A stretch of DNA of 49,880 bases from a virus (IMGVR_UViG_3300034121_001925:1-49880); one strand, 5' to 3'. Counted from the first letter of the stretch, positions 9,112-17,971 are shown. Program-made: numbers and translations. The notes: a model not told the origin generated them from the letters alone.

Positions 9112-9370
9112 ATTTAATTTTTTCTATTTCCTTCTCTAATGACTTTGCTGTTTTTTCTGATTCTTTTACATCTCTACTATTGCGACCTATTTGAATCATT
9201 CCAACGCCGATCAAGAATGCTAATAATTGTCTTATAGTATTCTCCCAATATTCGGGTAATGGATCTAAAATTTCAGGATAGAAAGCTAAAAAAGAACATA
9301 TACCGGAAACTAATCCGGCTAACGAAGTCCTCCAACTAGATCCTAAAAGTTTTTCCATTAAGGTTTGCAT
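9098..9370 (-). CDS. holin-like membrane protein (90 aa)
   Basis: The ATG at 9370 (MQTLMEKLLGSSW) is preferred because a GTGTAATTGT box (9375-9384) ends just before it; a longer frame from 9406 would run into the upstream gene. Two hydrophobic segments (about residues 14-31 and 47-63) are followed by a charged C-terminal tail (RNSRDVKESEKTAK). The pattern SWRTSLAGLV...GRNSRDV resembles phage holins that end with a RDN-type tail. It should time lysis by opening the inner membrane. Confidence 0.75.
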   Translation of the reverse strand: MQTLMEKLLGSSWRTSLAGLVSGICSFLAFYPEILDPLPEYWENTIRQLLAFLIGVGMIQIGRNSRDVKESEKTAKSLEKEIEKIKYEKF

Positions 9371-9386
9371 AATTACAATTACACTG

Positions 9387-9989
9387 CTATGAAAACAAAA
9401 TGCCAAAAAATTTTTCTATAGAACCGTCTATGTTTTTTATAGGCCAAGCTACTATAGAGATATCTTTATTGTCACTGTTGCTCAAAATTGCATTAAAATG
9501 GAATTCCCTTTTTTGTTCCATGCAAGATAACCATTCTTCTTTAGCTTCTTTTCTCATTTCCTTATTAATTATACCTAACCATCCATCTCCTATAGCTTGA
9601 TCTAAATTAAACTCTGTAATATCTGTCCATTTTTTACTAACAAAAGTATATTCTCCTTTGTTACTAGTTTCAAAATAAGCAACTCCCAAGCAGGAAGATA
9701 TTAGTCTTATTTTCTGTTCTGTATGGATTAAACTATTTTCCATCCTATTTAAAACGTCTCTTAAAGAACTTCCTCCGTTAGGTTTGAATTCAGAAGTAAC
9801 TCTTTTAAGCTCTGGTATTAAATCTAAAAATTCAGTAACAGACTTGTTCGCTGCTTTTATGCTTTTATAAAAACTTTTTAAGAATTTGAAAAGTCCAAAA
9901 ATAAAAACAGATATACCAAGCAATGCAGCTATAACTTCTTCCCAATGAACAAGACTATTATCGAAGTTTTCAAAAAAAGATAGAAACAT
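9387..9989 (-). CDS. membrane protein with a PAS sensor domain (200 aa)
   Basis: A hydrophobic segment (about residues 18-36), a helical linker (40-95), then a PAS fold over ~97-200: TFVSKKWTDITEFNLDQAIG, GWLGIINKEMRKEAKEEW, and a final beta strand before the C-terminus. No histidine kinase, cyclase or other output domain follows. It is the first gene of the lysis cassette, with a GTGTAATATTT box (9993-10003) 7 nt before its ATG. A sensor acting on lysis timing or on a host membrane protein is possible (inference). Confidence 0.75.
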   Translation of the reverse strand: MFLSFFENFDNSLVHWEEVIAALLGISVFIFGLFKFLKSFYKSIKAANKSVTEFLDLIPELKRVTSEFKPNGGSSLRDVLNRMENSLIHTEQKIRLISSCLGVAYFETSNKGEYTFVSKKWTDITEFNLDQAIGDGWLGIINKEMRKEAKEEWLSCMEQKREFHFNAILSNSDNKDISIVAWPIKNIDGSIEKFFGILFS

Positions 9990-10056
9990 AATAAATATTA
10001 CACTGATGTAGAGTTTTTAAGAAACAAAAAATTGAATATACTGTATGTATATATAA

Positions 10057-10938
10057 ATGTTATTATTCTGTGGTAATAAAATACTTAGACATGCGGGAAC
10101 ATTATCAGCTATAATGGTTTCTGTAGGAGATAGAATTGATGAAGAGTGTTATGATGTATTATTCAACGATGGAACGAATGCTATTCTACCTAAAGGAATT
10201 AAAATAAGTCTTATTGAACATAAACATCTCCAAATAGATAGAGAAAGAGAAGACTGCTCGTATGGTACAAGGTCCAAATTCAGGTTAAAAAAAGTAATTC
10301 CCGAATTTACTAAAACTAATAAAGATGCTTACTTTATAGGATTTTGCATATGCTTACCTATAAAAAATGGAGAAATACAAACTAAAAAGAAATCAATAAT
10401 AGATATAAATTCTGTTCCTAATCAATACTTTAACATGGACGTGAAAAGTATGCCCAATGATTATTTTAAGATAATCGCCGCAGAAGGATATCCTAATCTC
10501 ATTAAATTAGAACTCAAAAGAATAAGAAATTTTACTAAGTTAAGAGATAGATTTATTCCAGATGAGTATTTGTTCTCCTCTATCGAAGATAGAATTTCAT
10601 TGATACGCGGGTGCATGGATGCCTGCGGAAGATTTTGTAAAAGCGAGACGACATTTGAAACATCCTCTAGACAACTTGCCAAAGACTTTTCTTTTTTGAT
10701 TAAATCAATAGGTGGCTTCTGTAAAATAAGATCTAAGCAATCAAAAAGAGAATATTATATTTTGTCAATTAGTTTCAATAATGATTTTAACCCTTTCTTA
10801 ACAAAGGCTAATACTTTCCGCCCGAGTAAAAACCCTAGAGTAAGATCTATTATAAAAATAGAAAAAGCGGGAGTTTTACCATGCTTGGAAACCCCGCTCG
10901 ATTCTGTCATTTTAGAAAATCTTGTAGAAGTTAGCTAA
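10057..10938 (+). CDS. free-standing intein-like (Hint/LAGLIDADG) homing endonuclease (293 aa)
   Basis: The N-terminus contains VSVGDRIDEECYDVLFNDGT, like intein splicing blocks. Residues ~173-245 resemble a DOD (LAGLIDADG) endonuclease: DRISLIRGCMDACGRFCKS, SSRQLAKDFSFLIKSIGG and YYILSISF. The end (RSIIKIEKAGVLPCLETPLD) resembles intein C-terminal blocks, but no host protein sequence flanks it and it ends at a normal stop (VEVS). It overlaps the convergent phoH gene by 8 nt. Probably a former intein living as a stand-alone mobile endonuclease. Confidence 0.65.
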   Translation: MLLFCGNKILRHAGTLSAIMVSVGDRIDEECYDVLFNDGTNAILPKGIKISLIEHKHLQIDREREDCSYGTRSKFRLKKVIPEFTKTNKDAYFIGFCICLPIKNGEIQTKKKSIIDINSVPNQYFNMDVKSMPNDYFKIIAAEGYPNLIKLELKRIRNFTKLRDRFIPDEYLFSSIEDRISLIRGCMDACGRFCKSETTFETSSRQLAKDFSFLIKSIGGFCKIRSKQSKREYYILSISFNNDFNPFLTKANTFRPSKNPRVRSIIKIEKAGVLPCLETPLDSVILENLVEVS

Positions 10939-11695
10939 CTATACTCTCTTTATTTCTTTCTTGATATTGTTCTACTTTACTGACCACGAATTGCACGAAA
11001 GGACTTCTTACAATCTGAGAACTATCTAGTTTAAAGTATCTAAACCCGTGATCTTTAGACTCTTCATCCCCGAATATTTCGATAAACTTTCTAAATCCAG
11101 ATAGTTTACCTAAATCGTTTTGGAAAACGCTATCTCCAATAACAAAAAGTTTACTATACATACTTAGTCGAGTTGCTATCGTAAAGATAGAATCAAAAGT
11201 CATGACTTGAGACTCTTCGCATATAACAGCAGAGTTATGAAAATTATAAGATCTTAACATTGAAGTTGGATAACATTTTATCCTTTCTTGTTCACCTAAT
11301 CTTTTAATATCATTACCCGGAATGATTTCAGATAGAGTTTGATTTAAGGCCTCATTATAATAGAAGGTCTTTTCATCTAGATCCCCTTTTAGATATCCAG
11401 TTTGTCCATCTTTAGCTTGAACTAAAGATCTTAAATATACAATCTGTTTAACTATATGGAGGTCAAGAAGCATAAGAGAAGACAGAATAGTCGTCCAACT
11501 TTTTCCCGTCCCCGGCACCCCATCTATAACAACACATTTAACTTCTTTATCCAGAGCGGCTTCTATTATTTGTTTCTGAACCTCAGTTAAATCATTCCTA
11601 TGCTGTATATTTAAACTGAAATTTAAATTAGGATCTTCTTTAACCTTAGAATTTTTTCTGGTTAAATCCGACAGAGCTTTTGGTTTATTTGCCAT
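10931..11695 (-). CDS. phoH: PhoH-like P-loop ATPase (254 aa)
   Basis: Walker A GVPGTGKS at residues 59-66 and a Walker B-like SAVICEESQVM at 155-164, with the usual PhoH order of YLRSLVQAKDGQTGYLKGD, then the SYNFHN segment and SKLFVIGDSVFQND. Family length fits. PhoH proteins of phages are ATPases or helicases linked to RNA or nucleotide metabolism; the exact role is not settled. A GTGTATA box (705-711 of kb 11) is 9 nt before the ATG and faces a divergent copy for the next gene. Confidence 0.85.
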   Translation of the reverse strand: MANKPKALSDLTRKNSKVKEDPNLNFSLNIQHRNDLTEVQKQIIEAALDKEVKCVVIDGVPGTGKSWTTILSSLMLLDLHIVKQIVYLRSLVQAKDGQTGYLKGDLDEKTFYYNEALNQTLSEIIPGNDIKRLGEQERIKCYPTSMLRSYNFHNSAVICEESQVMTFDSIFTIATRLSMYSKLFVIGDSVFQNDLGKLSGFRKFIEIFGDEESKDHGFRYFKLDSSQIVRSPFVQFVVSKVEQYQERNKESIVS

Positions 11696-11700
11696 GTAAT

Positions 11701-11735
11701 TAAATATACACTCAAATTTTGGTGTATAAAAATAA
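11701..11735. promoter_or_regulatory. back-to-back late-type promoter boxes
   Basis: TATACAC (705-711) read on the minus strand and GTGTATAAA (722-730) read on the plus strand form an inverted pair ten bases apart between phoH and the beta-helix gene. No -35 TTGACA-like box is present on either side. Confidence 0.55.
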
Positions 11736-11753
11736 AGTTACCCCAAGAAAATT

Positions 11754-12938
11754 ATGCCTTTACCTGATAACTTTGCACTTTTAGCTCTAAGTCCCACGAT
11801 CAGGGAAAACGATGGATTCCTATTCCTACAAACAGGTCAAGCAGGTTATATAGACATAATGGTTCAATCAGCTACGGGCTTGCCAGTCAATATATTAAAA
11901 GTTGGGTCTGGCGTTCCGGTTTCTCAATATATATATGTTAATCAGAATGGTAATGATTCTACAGCTAAAAAAGAAACTATAGATTTTCCTTTTAAAACTA
12001 TAGCAGCAGCTTTAAATACAGCAACTGCAAATGATACTATAGAAGTTTTTCCCGGAGTTTACAATGTGTCTGGAAATATGTATAAGGTTGGAGTTAATTA
12101 TTATTTAAATAAAAATACTAATATAAATTTTGTAACAAATGGAAAACTTCATATAACAGGTTTGGATACAGGAGATTTTAATATATTTGGAAATGGAGTA
12201 TTAACTCAAGATTCAGCTGCTAATGATCTATTCCATATTTCAGGTGGAAAAGTTACTTTAGAAGTCGATAGAATTCAAGCTGCTAGTTGCAATTTTCTTA
12301 TAAATGAAGTCGCGAGTTCTTTGTCTTATTTAGTCATGAAAACAAAAGGGGAGGGGACTGTTGATGATGGTCACTTCTATTTTAGCACTTTAAACATAAA
12401 AAACTCTACTACAAAATTTGAAGGGATAAAGTTTAAAGGAACTTCTATATCCGTTCAAGCAAATTCTACCAAAGATATTGAATTCGAAGACTGTTTATTC
12501 GATGGGACAGATTCTTCTCCTAGCAATCCTATTTACAGATTAACAGGTAAATATAATTTAACTAATTGTTCTTTCACAAACTCCTTCCCACATTTTACAG
12601 CTCTCGGTAAATCAAGAATCAGAAATACTATATTCAATGGGGGGATAGTAGTCTCAGGATCTAACTATTTCGACTCTTGTGTTTTTGATACTAAAGCTTC
12701 TACCCTGTATCCCAACTCGTCTTTAATAACTTGTTTAGGCGGAAACTCTTTATTCTCAAATTGTTACGTTAATAATTTTAATAATAACACTAATGTATTC
12801 TATACATTCAGGGCATCAGGATCAGCTTCTGGAGCTTCAGACTTTAACATAAATGGGACATTCTCATCTTTTGATCCAGTTTTTTCAGGAACTGTTATTA
12901 AATTCGGTACGTTCATTTATGACGTAAATTTAAAATAG
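11754..12938 (+). CDS. right-handed beta-helix tail protein (394 aa)
   Basis: After a ~55-residue head there is YIYVNQNGNDSTAKK, then DFPFKTIAAALNTATAND and TIEVFPGVYN, the hallmark opening of DUF1565/pectate-lyase-like beta-helices. The rest is a series of short beta strands with Asn/Ser turns, ending without a recognised trimerisation domain. It probably forms a tail spike or fibre binding or cutting surface sugar; no catalytic residues can be assigned. GTGTATAAA lies 24 nt upstream of the ATG. Confidence 0.75.
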   Translation: MPLPDNFALLALSPTIRENDGFLFLQTGQAGYIDIMVQSATGLPVNILKVGSGVPVSQYIYVNQNGNDSTAKKETIDFPFKTIAAALNTATANDTIEVFPGVYNVSGNMYKVGVNYYLNKNTNINFVTNGKLHITGLDTGDFNIFGNGVLTQDSAANDLFHISGGKVTLEVDRIQAASCNFLINEVASSLSYLVMKTKGEGTVDDGHFYFSTLNIKNSTTKFEGIKFKGTSISVQANSTKDIEFEDCLFDGTDSSPSNPIYRLTGKYNLTNCSFTNSFPHFTALGKSRIRNTIFNGGIVVSGSNYFDSCVFDTKASTLYPNSSLITCLGGNSLFSNCYVNNFNNNTNVFYTFRASGSASGASDFNINGTFSSFDPVFSGTVIKFGTFIYDVNLK

Positions 12939-12986
12939 ACACAATTATTTTAATAATCTGTATAAACTTAACACAATAGGAAAAAA

Positions 12987-13328
12987 ATGCCAAATATTTA
13001 TTGCCCATCGTGCGGAAGCGGAATTAAATTCCTCTACGAAAAACCAAAATCTTGCAGTAATTGTAAATTTGTTTTCGCCGTACCTATTAAATTAGAAGAA
13101 GAAAAAGATTATAATGAAAGTGTATCTTTCAAAAAACTTCCAAAAAATAAAATTTCTCTTAAAGATATAAAAATAACAATAGAAAAAATTACGCCTATTA
13201 AATTAAGTTCTGTCTTGGGTTCTGATCCTAACAACGAATCTTTCAAAAGGAAGGGTTTAACAAAGGAAGAATTCAGACAACAGGTATTTAAGTCAGGGCC
13301 AATTTCCCTAGATGATGATCAAATTTGA
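12987..13328 (+). CDS. zinc-ribbon protein next to the sigma-like gene (113 aa)
   Basis: Two CxxC pairs, CPSC at residues 6-9 and CSNC at 23-26, make a short zinc ribbon; the remainder is Lys/Glu-rich and probably disordered. A CTGTATAAA box is 25 nt upstream and GGAAAAAA precedes the ATG. It overlaps the next gene by 17 nt. A transcription-related role, for example as a late-transcription co-activator, is suggested only by its neighbour. Confidence 0.7.
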   Translation: MPNIYCPSCGSGIKFLYEKPKSCSNCKFVFAVPIKLEEEKDYNESVSFKKLPKNKISLKDIKITIEKITPIKLSSVLGSDPNNESFKRKGLTKEEFRQQVFKSGPISLDDDQI

Positions 13329-13989
13329 AGATAAAATAAAATGTATAGACTCACTTATACAAAAAAATAGAGGCAGATGGCGTCTATCTGATATATGCGG
13401 TTTTGGATTTGAGGATTTAGCCCAAACAATAAGACTTCATATTTATAACAAGTGGGCTCAATGGGATCAGGAAAGACCATTCGAATACTGGTGTAATAAG
13501 ATAATAATAAACCAGATAAAGAACACAGTAAGAGATAGATATTCAAGAGATGCCCCTCCTTGCTTCAGCTGCCCATTCGATAGAGGTTCAGATTTATGTG
13601 GTTATACTAAGAGCGGAGTAAAATGTGATCAGTGCCCGTCTTTCTGCAAGTGGGCAAAAAAGAAACAAAATAAATTCTTACTAAAAACAGCTCTTTCAAT
13701 TGATAGTGAGAATTTCAAAGAAACTCAAGATTTTTCTGATCCAATATCTTCTATAAAACTTGAATCCTCTGTTATAAAATTCCATAAGTTTATTTGTCAA
13801 TTCCTTAATCCTAAAATGGTAAATTTTTATGGATTAATATATATAGAGAATTTAAAAGACGAACAAGTAATAGAAAGACTCAAAAATATAAATGGAAAGG
13901 GCATAACTAAAAGACAGCTTATAACTATAAGAAAGAATTTGCAGATTATAGCTAAGAAAAAAATAAGCGAATTCGATCCCGAAGAATGA
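13312..13989 (+). CDS. divergent sigma70-family factor with inserted cysteine cluster (225 aa)
   Basis: Residues 33-77 match sigma region 2 in pattern: FEDLAQTIRLHIYNKWAQWD, ERPFEYWCNKIIINQIKN and TVRDRY. Directly after it come six cysteines (C84, C87, C96, C105, C108, C112) likely binding metal. The C-terminal part (about 160-215: KMVNFYGLIYIENLKDEQVI, then GITKRQLITIRKNLQ) has the look of a region-4 helix-turn-helix. It could direct host RNA polymerase to the GTGTATA boxes as T4 gp55 does for its late promoters. The start may be 13312 or 13315 (two ATGs). Family assignment is by pattern only. Confidence 0.65.
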   Translation: MMIKFEDKIKCIDSLIQKNRGRWRLSDICGFGFEDLAQTIRLHIYNKWAQWDQERPFEYWCNKIIINQIKNTVRDRYSRDAPPCFSCPFDRGSDLCGYTKSGVKCDQCPSFCKWAKKKQNKFLLKTALSIDSENFKETQDFSDPISSIKLESSVIKFHKFICQFLNPKMVNFYGLIYIENLKDEQVIERLKNINGKGITKRQLITIRKNLQIIAKKKISEFDPEE

Positions 13990-15128
13990 ACACTTCAATA
14001 AGAACAAACCTAACTGAAAAATTAGGTAAAAAAATAGATAGAAAGAACATAAACTTATGTGATAAAATAATTTGTCAGCATAAATATGAATTAGATTTAA
14101 ATCAGCAGGACTATCTAAATGATAATAAGAACTGTAAAGAAAGTAATATCCTATCTCTCGCACAAGAGGTTTATAAGAATTCGAAGCTCATAGAGCAGAC
14201 AGAGGAGTTCAAGAATGTAAGGAAATTTTTACAAAAATTATGGAGAGGCGGAGAGTATGATAATTATACAGATGAGCAATTAGATTTTCTTTTCGAAAAT
14301 GCGGAACATTTAACTCCTAAAGAAATAGCCAAAACTCTGTTTCCCGATAAAGAATATATAGTCTCTTTAAGAACTATTACATCCTTATTAGATGCGGCAG
14401 GTTTTAGAGAAGTTAAAGATGACGAAAAAATAGAAAGAACGAATGCTAGATATAACTCTCCTAGAACAGATTTGCAAGTTATGAATCTCATAAATAGATC
14501 AGATCATTCTGCGAAGTATGATTCTGATAAAATGGATATGAGGAAAAAAGATTCTATTGCTGCTGTGAAAAAATTCTTATCAGCTCCTAGATTCGTCGAA
14601 ATGATTTCTATGATTACGAATGTAAAACATAGAGAAGTTTTTGAAACAGAATTCGTAAAGGCTGTTTATAATAAACCGGATTTAAATTCAGACGAAGTTA
14701 ATCTTTATATAGGACTAGCTTTAGAATATGTAACTTTAATCGAGATAAGACAGCAGATAACAATCCTAAATGATAGATTAACAGAGTCTATGTCAGATGA
14801 TGAAGAGGGCAGAAAATTTACGATGTCTTTATCAGAAGCTTTAAAAGATAAGACAGCAGCTTATAATCATTGCCTAGAAAGAACTCTTAAAATGACACGC
14901 TCTTTGAGTGGAGATAGAATTAAGAAGCTAGAAAAACAAGCTTTGGCTAATCAGAGTTTAGCTCAGTTCATTGAACTTGTTCAAGATGAGAAAGAAAGAA
15001 GAAGGATGATACTAATCGCTAAAGCAGAAGAGTTCAAAGTCAAAGAAAAAATACAAGAGTTAGAAAACTTTTCAGAGCTTTTTGTTGAAGTTTACGGTGT
15101 CGGCAAAGAGGAGGTATTCTCTCTTTAA
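13986..15128 (+). CDS. candidate terminase small subunit or DNA-packaging protein (380 aa)
   Basis: Large helical protein. Residues ~110-150 (LTPKEIAKTLFPDKEYIVS, RTITSLLDAAGF) resemble a helix-turn-helix. The second half (~225-370) is long helices with many charged residues, as in oligomerisation domains. It overlaps the sigma-like gene by 4 nt and the ERCC4 nuclease by 1 nt, in the block ending with large terminase and portal. DNA recognition for packaging is inferred from place and the putative HTH. Confidence 0.45.
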   Translation: MNTSIRTNLTEKLGKKIDRKNINLCDKIICQHKYELDLNQQDYLNDNKNCKESNILSLAQEVYKNSKLIEQTEEFKNVRKFLQKLWRGGEYDNYTDEQLDFLFENAEHLTPKEIAKTLFPDKEYIVSLRTITSLLDAAGFREVKDDEKIERTNARYNSPRTDLQVMNLINRSDHSAKYDSDKMDMRKKDSIAAVKKFLSAPRFVEMISMITNVKHREVFETEFVKAVYNKPDLNSDEVNLYIGLALEYVTLIEIRQQITILNDRLTESMSDDEEGRKFTMSLSEALKDKTAAYNHCLERTLKMTRSLSGDRIKKLEKQALANQSLAQFIELVQDEKERRRMILIAKAEEFKVKEKIQELENFSELFVEVYGVGKEEVFSL

Positions 15129-16045
15129 TGAAATGTCTAGAATGTTTATCTGATTTTTCTAGTGAAAAGGGATTACATTTACATGTTTCCAAGAAGCATA
15201 AATTCTCTTTGCAGGAATATTACAGTAAACATTTTCCTAGATTCGACAAATTCTCTAATGAACCAATAAAGTTTAAAAATTTTGAAGAGTATTTTTTAAC
15301 TGATTTCAATTCAAAAGAAAACTTAGCTAATTGGTGTTTCAAAGAAGAGAAAACTATTGTAAGAGATTACATTTGTAAGCTTTTTAAAGCAAGATGCAAT
15401 AAGAAAAAAACGCTTTTCGTTCCATCTAATATAGAATTGAAAAGTTTATTCTTGCCATCTTGGCAGGGTCTTGTTAAAATCTTTGATACTAAAGAAAATA
15501 TAATAAAGGCATTAACGAAGCAAGGGCTTAGATTCAAATATGATTATATATCTACTCCCACATTTAGTGATATAGAACCAGAGATTTTAATAGACACTAG
15601 AGAACAAAACCCATTAGAGTTTAAAGATTCTAAAAAAATGAAATTGAGTTGTGGTGATTATGGAACATCGGGGCCTTTATTTTCTGATGTTTTTGTGGAG
15701 AGAAAAAGCTTAGAAGATTTGATATCAACTTTAGTTTCCGGGGCCGAAAGATTCGATAGAGAAATATCAAGAGCTGAAGATCTCGGTTACTATCTAGTAG
15801 TTTTAATAGAGAATAAATTTCAGAATGCTTTAAACTATAGTCCAGAAAAAAGTTTCAGTAAATATATAAATGGAAAGTTTGTTTTCCATAAGATTAGAGA
15901 AATTTACGCAAAGTACAATAATATACAATTTATCTTTTCTGATTCTAGAGAAAACTCTAAATATATAATGATAAAGATTTTTCAGATGAAAGAAAGTGTA
16001 AAGAAATTCGATTTAGAATTTTTGAAAGATTTTAACCAGATATAA
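15128..16045 (+). CDS. ERCC4-type nuclease with N-terminal C2H2 finger (305 aa)
   Basis: Residues 3-24 form a C2H2-like finger (CLECLSDFSSEKGLHLHVSK, closing H). The ERCC4 nuclease core starts near residue 152: ILIDTREQNPLEF, then LSCGDYG and VFVERKSLEDLIST, giving the family's D, E and ERKxxxD catalytic pattern; it ends near YYLVVLIENKF. Such nucleases cut branched DNA with a 3' flap. Lying directly before the large terminase, it may clear branches before packaging (inference). Confidence 0.8.
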   Translation: MKCLECLSDFSSEKGLHLHVSKKHKFSLQEYYSKHFPRFDKFSNEPIKFKNFEEYFLTDFNSKENLANWCFKEEKTIVRDYICKLFKARCNKKKTLFVPSNIELKSLFLPSWQGLVKIFDTKENIIKALTKQGLRFKYDYISTPTFSDIEPEILIDTREQNPLEFKDSKKMKLSCGDYGTSGPLFSDVFVERKSLEDLISTLVSGAERFDREISRAEDLGYYLVVLIENKFQNALNYSPEKSFSKYINGKFVFHKIREIYAKYNNIQFIFSDSRENSKYIMIKIFQMKESVKKFDLEFLKDFNQI

Positions 16046-16047
16046 AC

Positions 16048-17925
16048 ATGTGGAACGAAGGTGCTCATCCTACCCCTTTTAGGAAATCGACTAATGATGA
16101 ACTTGATAAAGTCAAAGGGATACTTTCTGAGGCGGAAGCTCAACAATGGTTCGCTAGATATTGTTTAGCTAATCCCGCATTCATGGTTTATCTTTTGACT
16201 AGAGTCAAGCTAGATCCTGTACAAGATCTAATGTTAAGATCCTTTATTTTAAAAGATTATTGCCTTGTTGTAGCTGGGCGGGGATTTTCAAAATCTTTCG
16301 TAATTTCTTTATTCTGTATAATATATGCTCTAGGCAATCCCGGCGTTAAAATAGGTATAGCCTCGGGAACATTTCGTCAGTCTAAATCTATAATGAAGCA
16401 GATTGATAGCTTCGCTTCTCATCCTAAGAACGGAACCTTTTTAAGATCCTGCATAACAAAACAATTATCAAAATCAAGTGACGCTTGGTCAATGGAAATT
16501 GGTTATTCGTCTATAACAGCTATCCCTCTAGGTAAAGTTAGAGGTTACAGATTCAATGTTCTTATTGTTGACGAGCTTTTAGTAGTGAGTAAAGAAATCA
16601 TAGATTCGATTCTTAAGCCGTTCTTGATGGTTAGACAAGATGGCCCTCAGCACGAAGAAATCACAAACGCTCAAAAACTTTTAGTTGCAAATGGAGTTTT
16701 AAACCCAGAAGATGTACAACAGTTTTCATCTAACAATAAAATTATTGGTTTATCTTCTGCAAGTTACAAATTTGAATCTCTTTATAGAGATAATTATGTG
16801 CCTTATGTAAAAACAATTCTAGACCCAGAAGCTGAGAATGTTAATCATTGCGTTTTCAGAATGTCTTACAGAGCTGCCCCTAAAGGCTTCATGGAAGAAT
16901 CGGCTATTGAAGACATGAGAAGAACAATGTCTAAGTCCATGTTCGACAGAGAGTTAGAAGCTATATTCGGAGATGATACAGGTGGTTATTTTTCAGCTCA
17001 AGCTATCGAAGAAGCAAGTGTAAAACTCGGAGAATATCCTACCGTAAAAATAGTCGGAGATCTAGATAAAAAATACATATTATCAATAGATCCTAACTAT
17101 AATAATTCTGAAACCTCAGATGACTTTGCAATGGCTGTTCTCGAACTCAATGAAGAGGATGAGTCAGCAACTCTTGTTCATGCTTACGCTTTGCCGAATA
17201 GTACCAATGAGAAAAGATGTTTATATTTGAAATACCTTCTTGAAAAGTTCAATGTAGTATACATGATTATAGATAATAGCGGAGGTCCTGCATTCTTGCA
17301 GATTGGAAAAGAATTCAAATTGATGCCCAGAGAGTTACATCTTTTTGATCACGATTTCTTGAATTATAATTCCAATGAAGGCATCTTATATTCTAAAAAT
17401 AATTATGTTCCAAAAGATGGTAAGATAGTTCACTCTCAAGCTTTCGGCGTTGGAGGATGGTTAAGGTTTGCAAATGAAAACTTGCAATGGATGATAGAAA
17501 AGAAAAAAATAAGATTTGCCGCTCCAGTATTTAACGATTCAGACTTTCAAAAAGCTATAAATGAAAAATTTCCTATAGAAGATTTACATTATTCTAAGAC
17601 TCAAGATATTAGTAAAGAAGAAACCAAAGAGATAGCTAAAAATGTTCAAGAGGAAATGAAAGTAGATTTTGTAGAGCATCTAGGAGATGTTATAAATCTA
17701 ACTAAAAGGGAATGTTCCCTTATAGAAGTCTCCACTAGCCCAAATGGCAATCAACAGTTTGATTTGCCAGCTACAATGAAAAGAGATAGCAATCCTCATA
17801 AAGCCCGAAGGGACTCTTACACTGCTCTTCTATTGGGAAGCTGGGGTGTTAAATGTTATTTTGATATGAATAGAGAACAAGAGGTAAATAAATCTTTTGA
17901 ATTCGTTCCAAGGATGTTTAGATAA
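16048..17925 (+). CDS. terL: terminase large subunit (625 aa)
   Basis: ATPase: Walker A-like VVAGRGFSKS near residue 75 and Walker B VLIVDELLVV near 170. Nuclease: RNase-H-like start ILSIDPNYN near 343 and IIDNSGGPAF near 405. Length and two-domain order are typical. It packages DNA into the prohead by pumping it through the portal encoded next. It follows the ERCC4 gene after 2 nt; no ribosome-binding site is visible. Confidence 0.92.
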   Translation: MWNEGAHPTPFRKSTNDELDKVKGILSEAEAQQWFARYCLANPAFMVYLLTRVKLDPVQDLMLRSFILKDYCLVVAGRGFSKSFVISLFCIIYALGNPGVKIGIASGTFRQSKSIMKQIDSFASHPKNGTFLRSCITKQLSKSSDAWSMEIGYSSITAIPLGKVRGYRFNVLIVDELLVVSKEIIDSILKPFLMVRQDGPQHEEITNAQKLLVANGVLNPEDVQQFSSNNKIIGLSSASYKFESLYRDNYVPYVKTILDPEAENVNHCVFRMSYRAAPKGFMEESAIEDMRRTMSKSMFDRELEAIFGDDTGGYFSAQAIEEASVKLGEYPTVKIVGDLDKKYILSIDPNYNNSETSDDFAMAVLELNEEDESATLVHAYALPNSTNEKRCLYLKYLLEKFNVVYMIIDNSGGPAFLQIGKEFKLMPRELHLFDHDFLNYNSNEGILYSKNNYVPKDGKIVHSQAFGVGGWLRFANENLQWMIEKKKIRFAAPVFNDSDFQKAINEKFPIEDLHYSKTQDISKEETKEIAKNVQEEMKVDFVEHLGDVINLTKRECSLIEVSTSPNGNQQFDLPATMKRDSNPHKARRDSYTALLLGSWGVKCYFDMNREQEVNKSFEFVPRMFR

Positions 17926-17971
17926 ATTTTAAGGTTAAAATTAATTTAGTAAGAATTTTTAAGGTTTAAAA

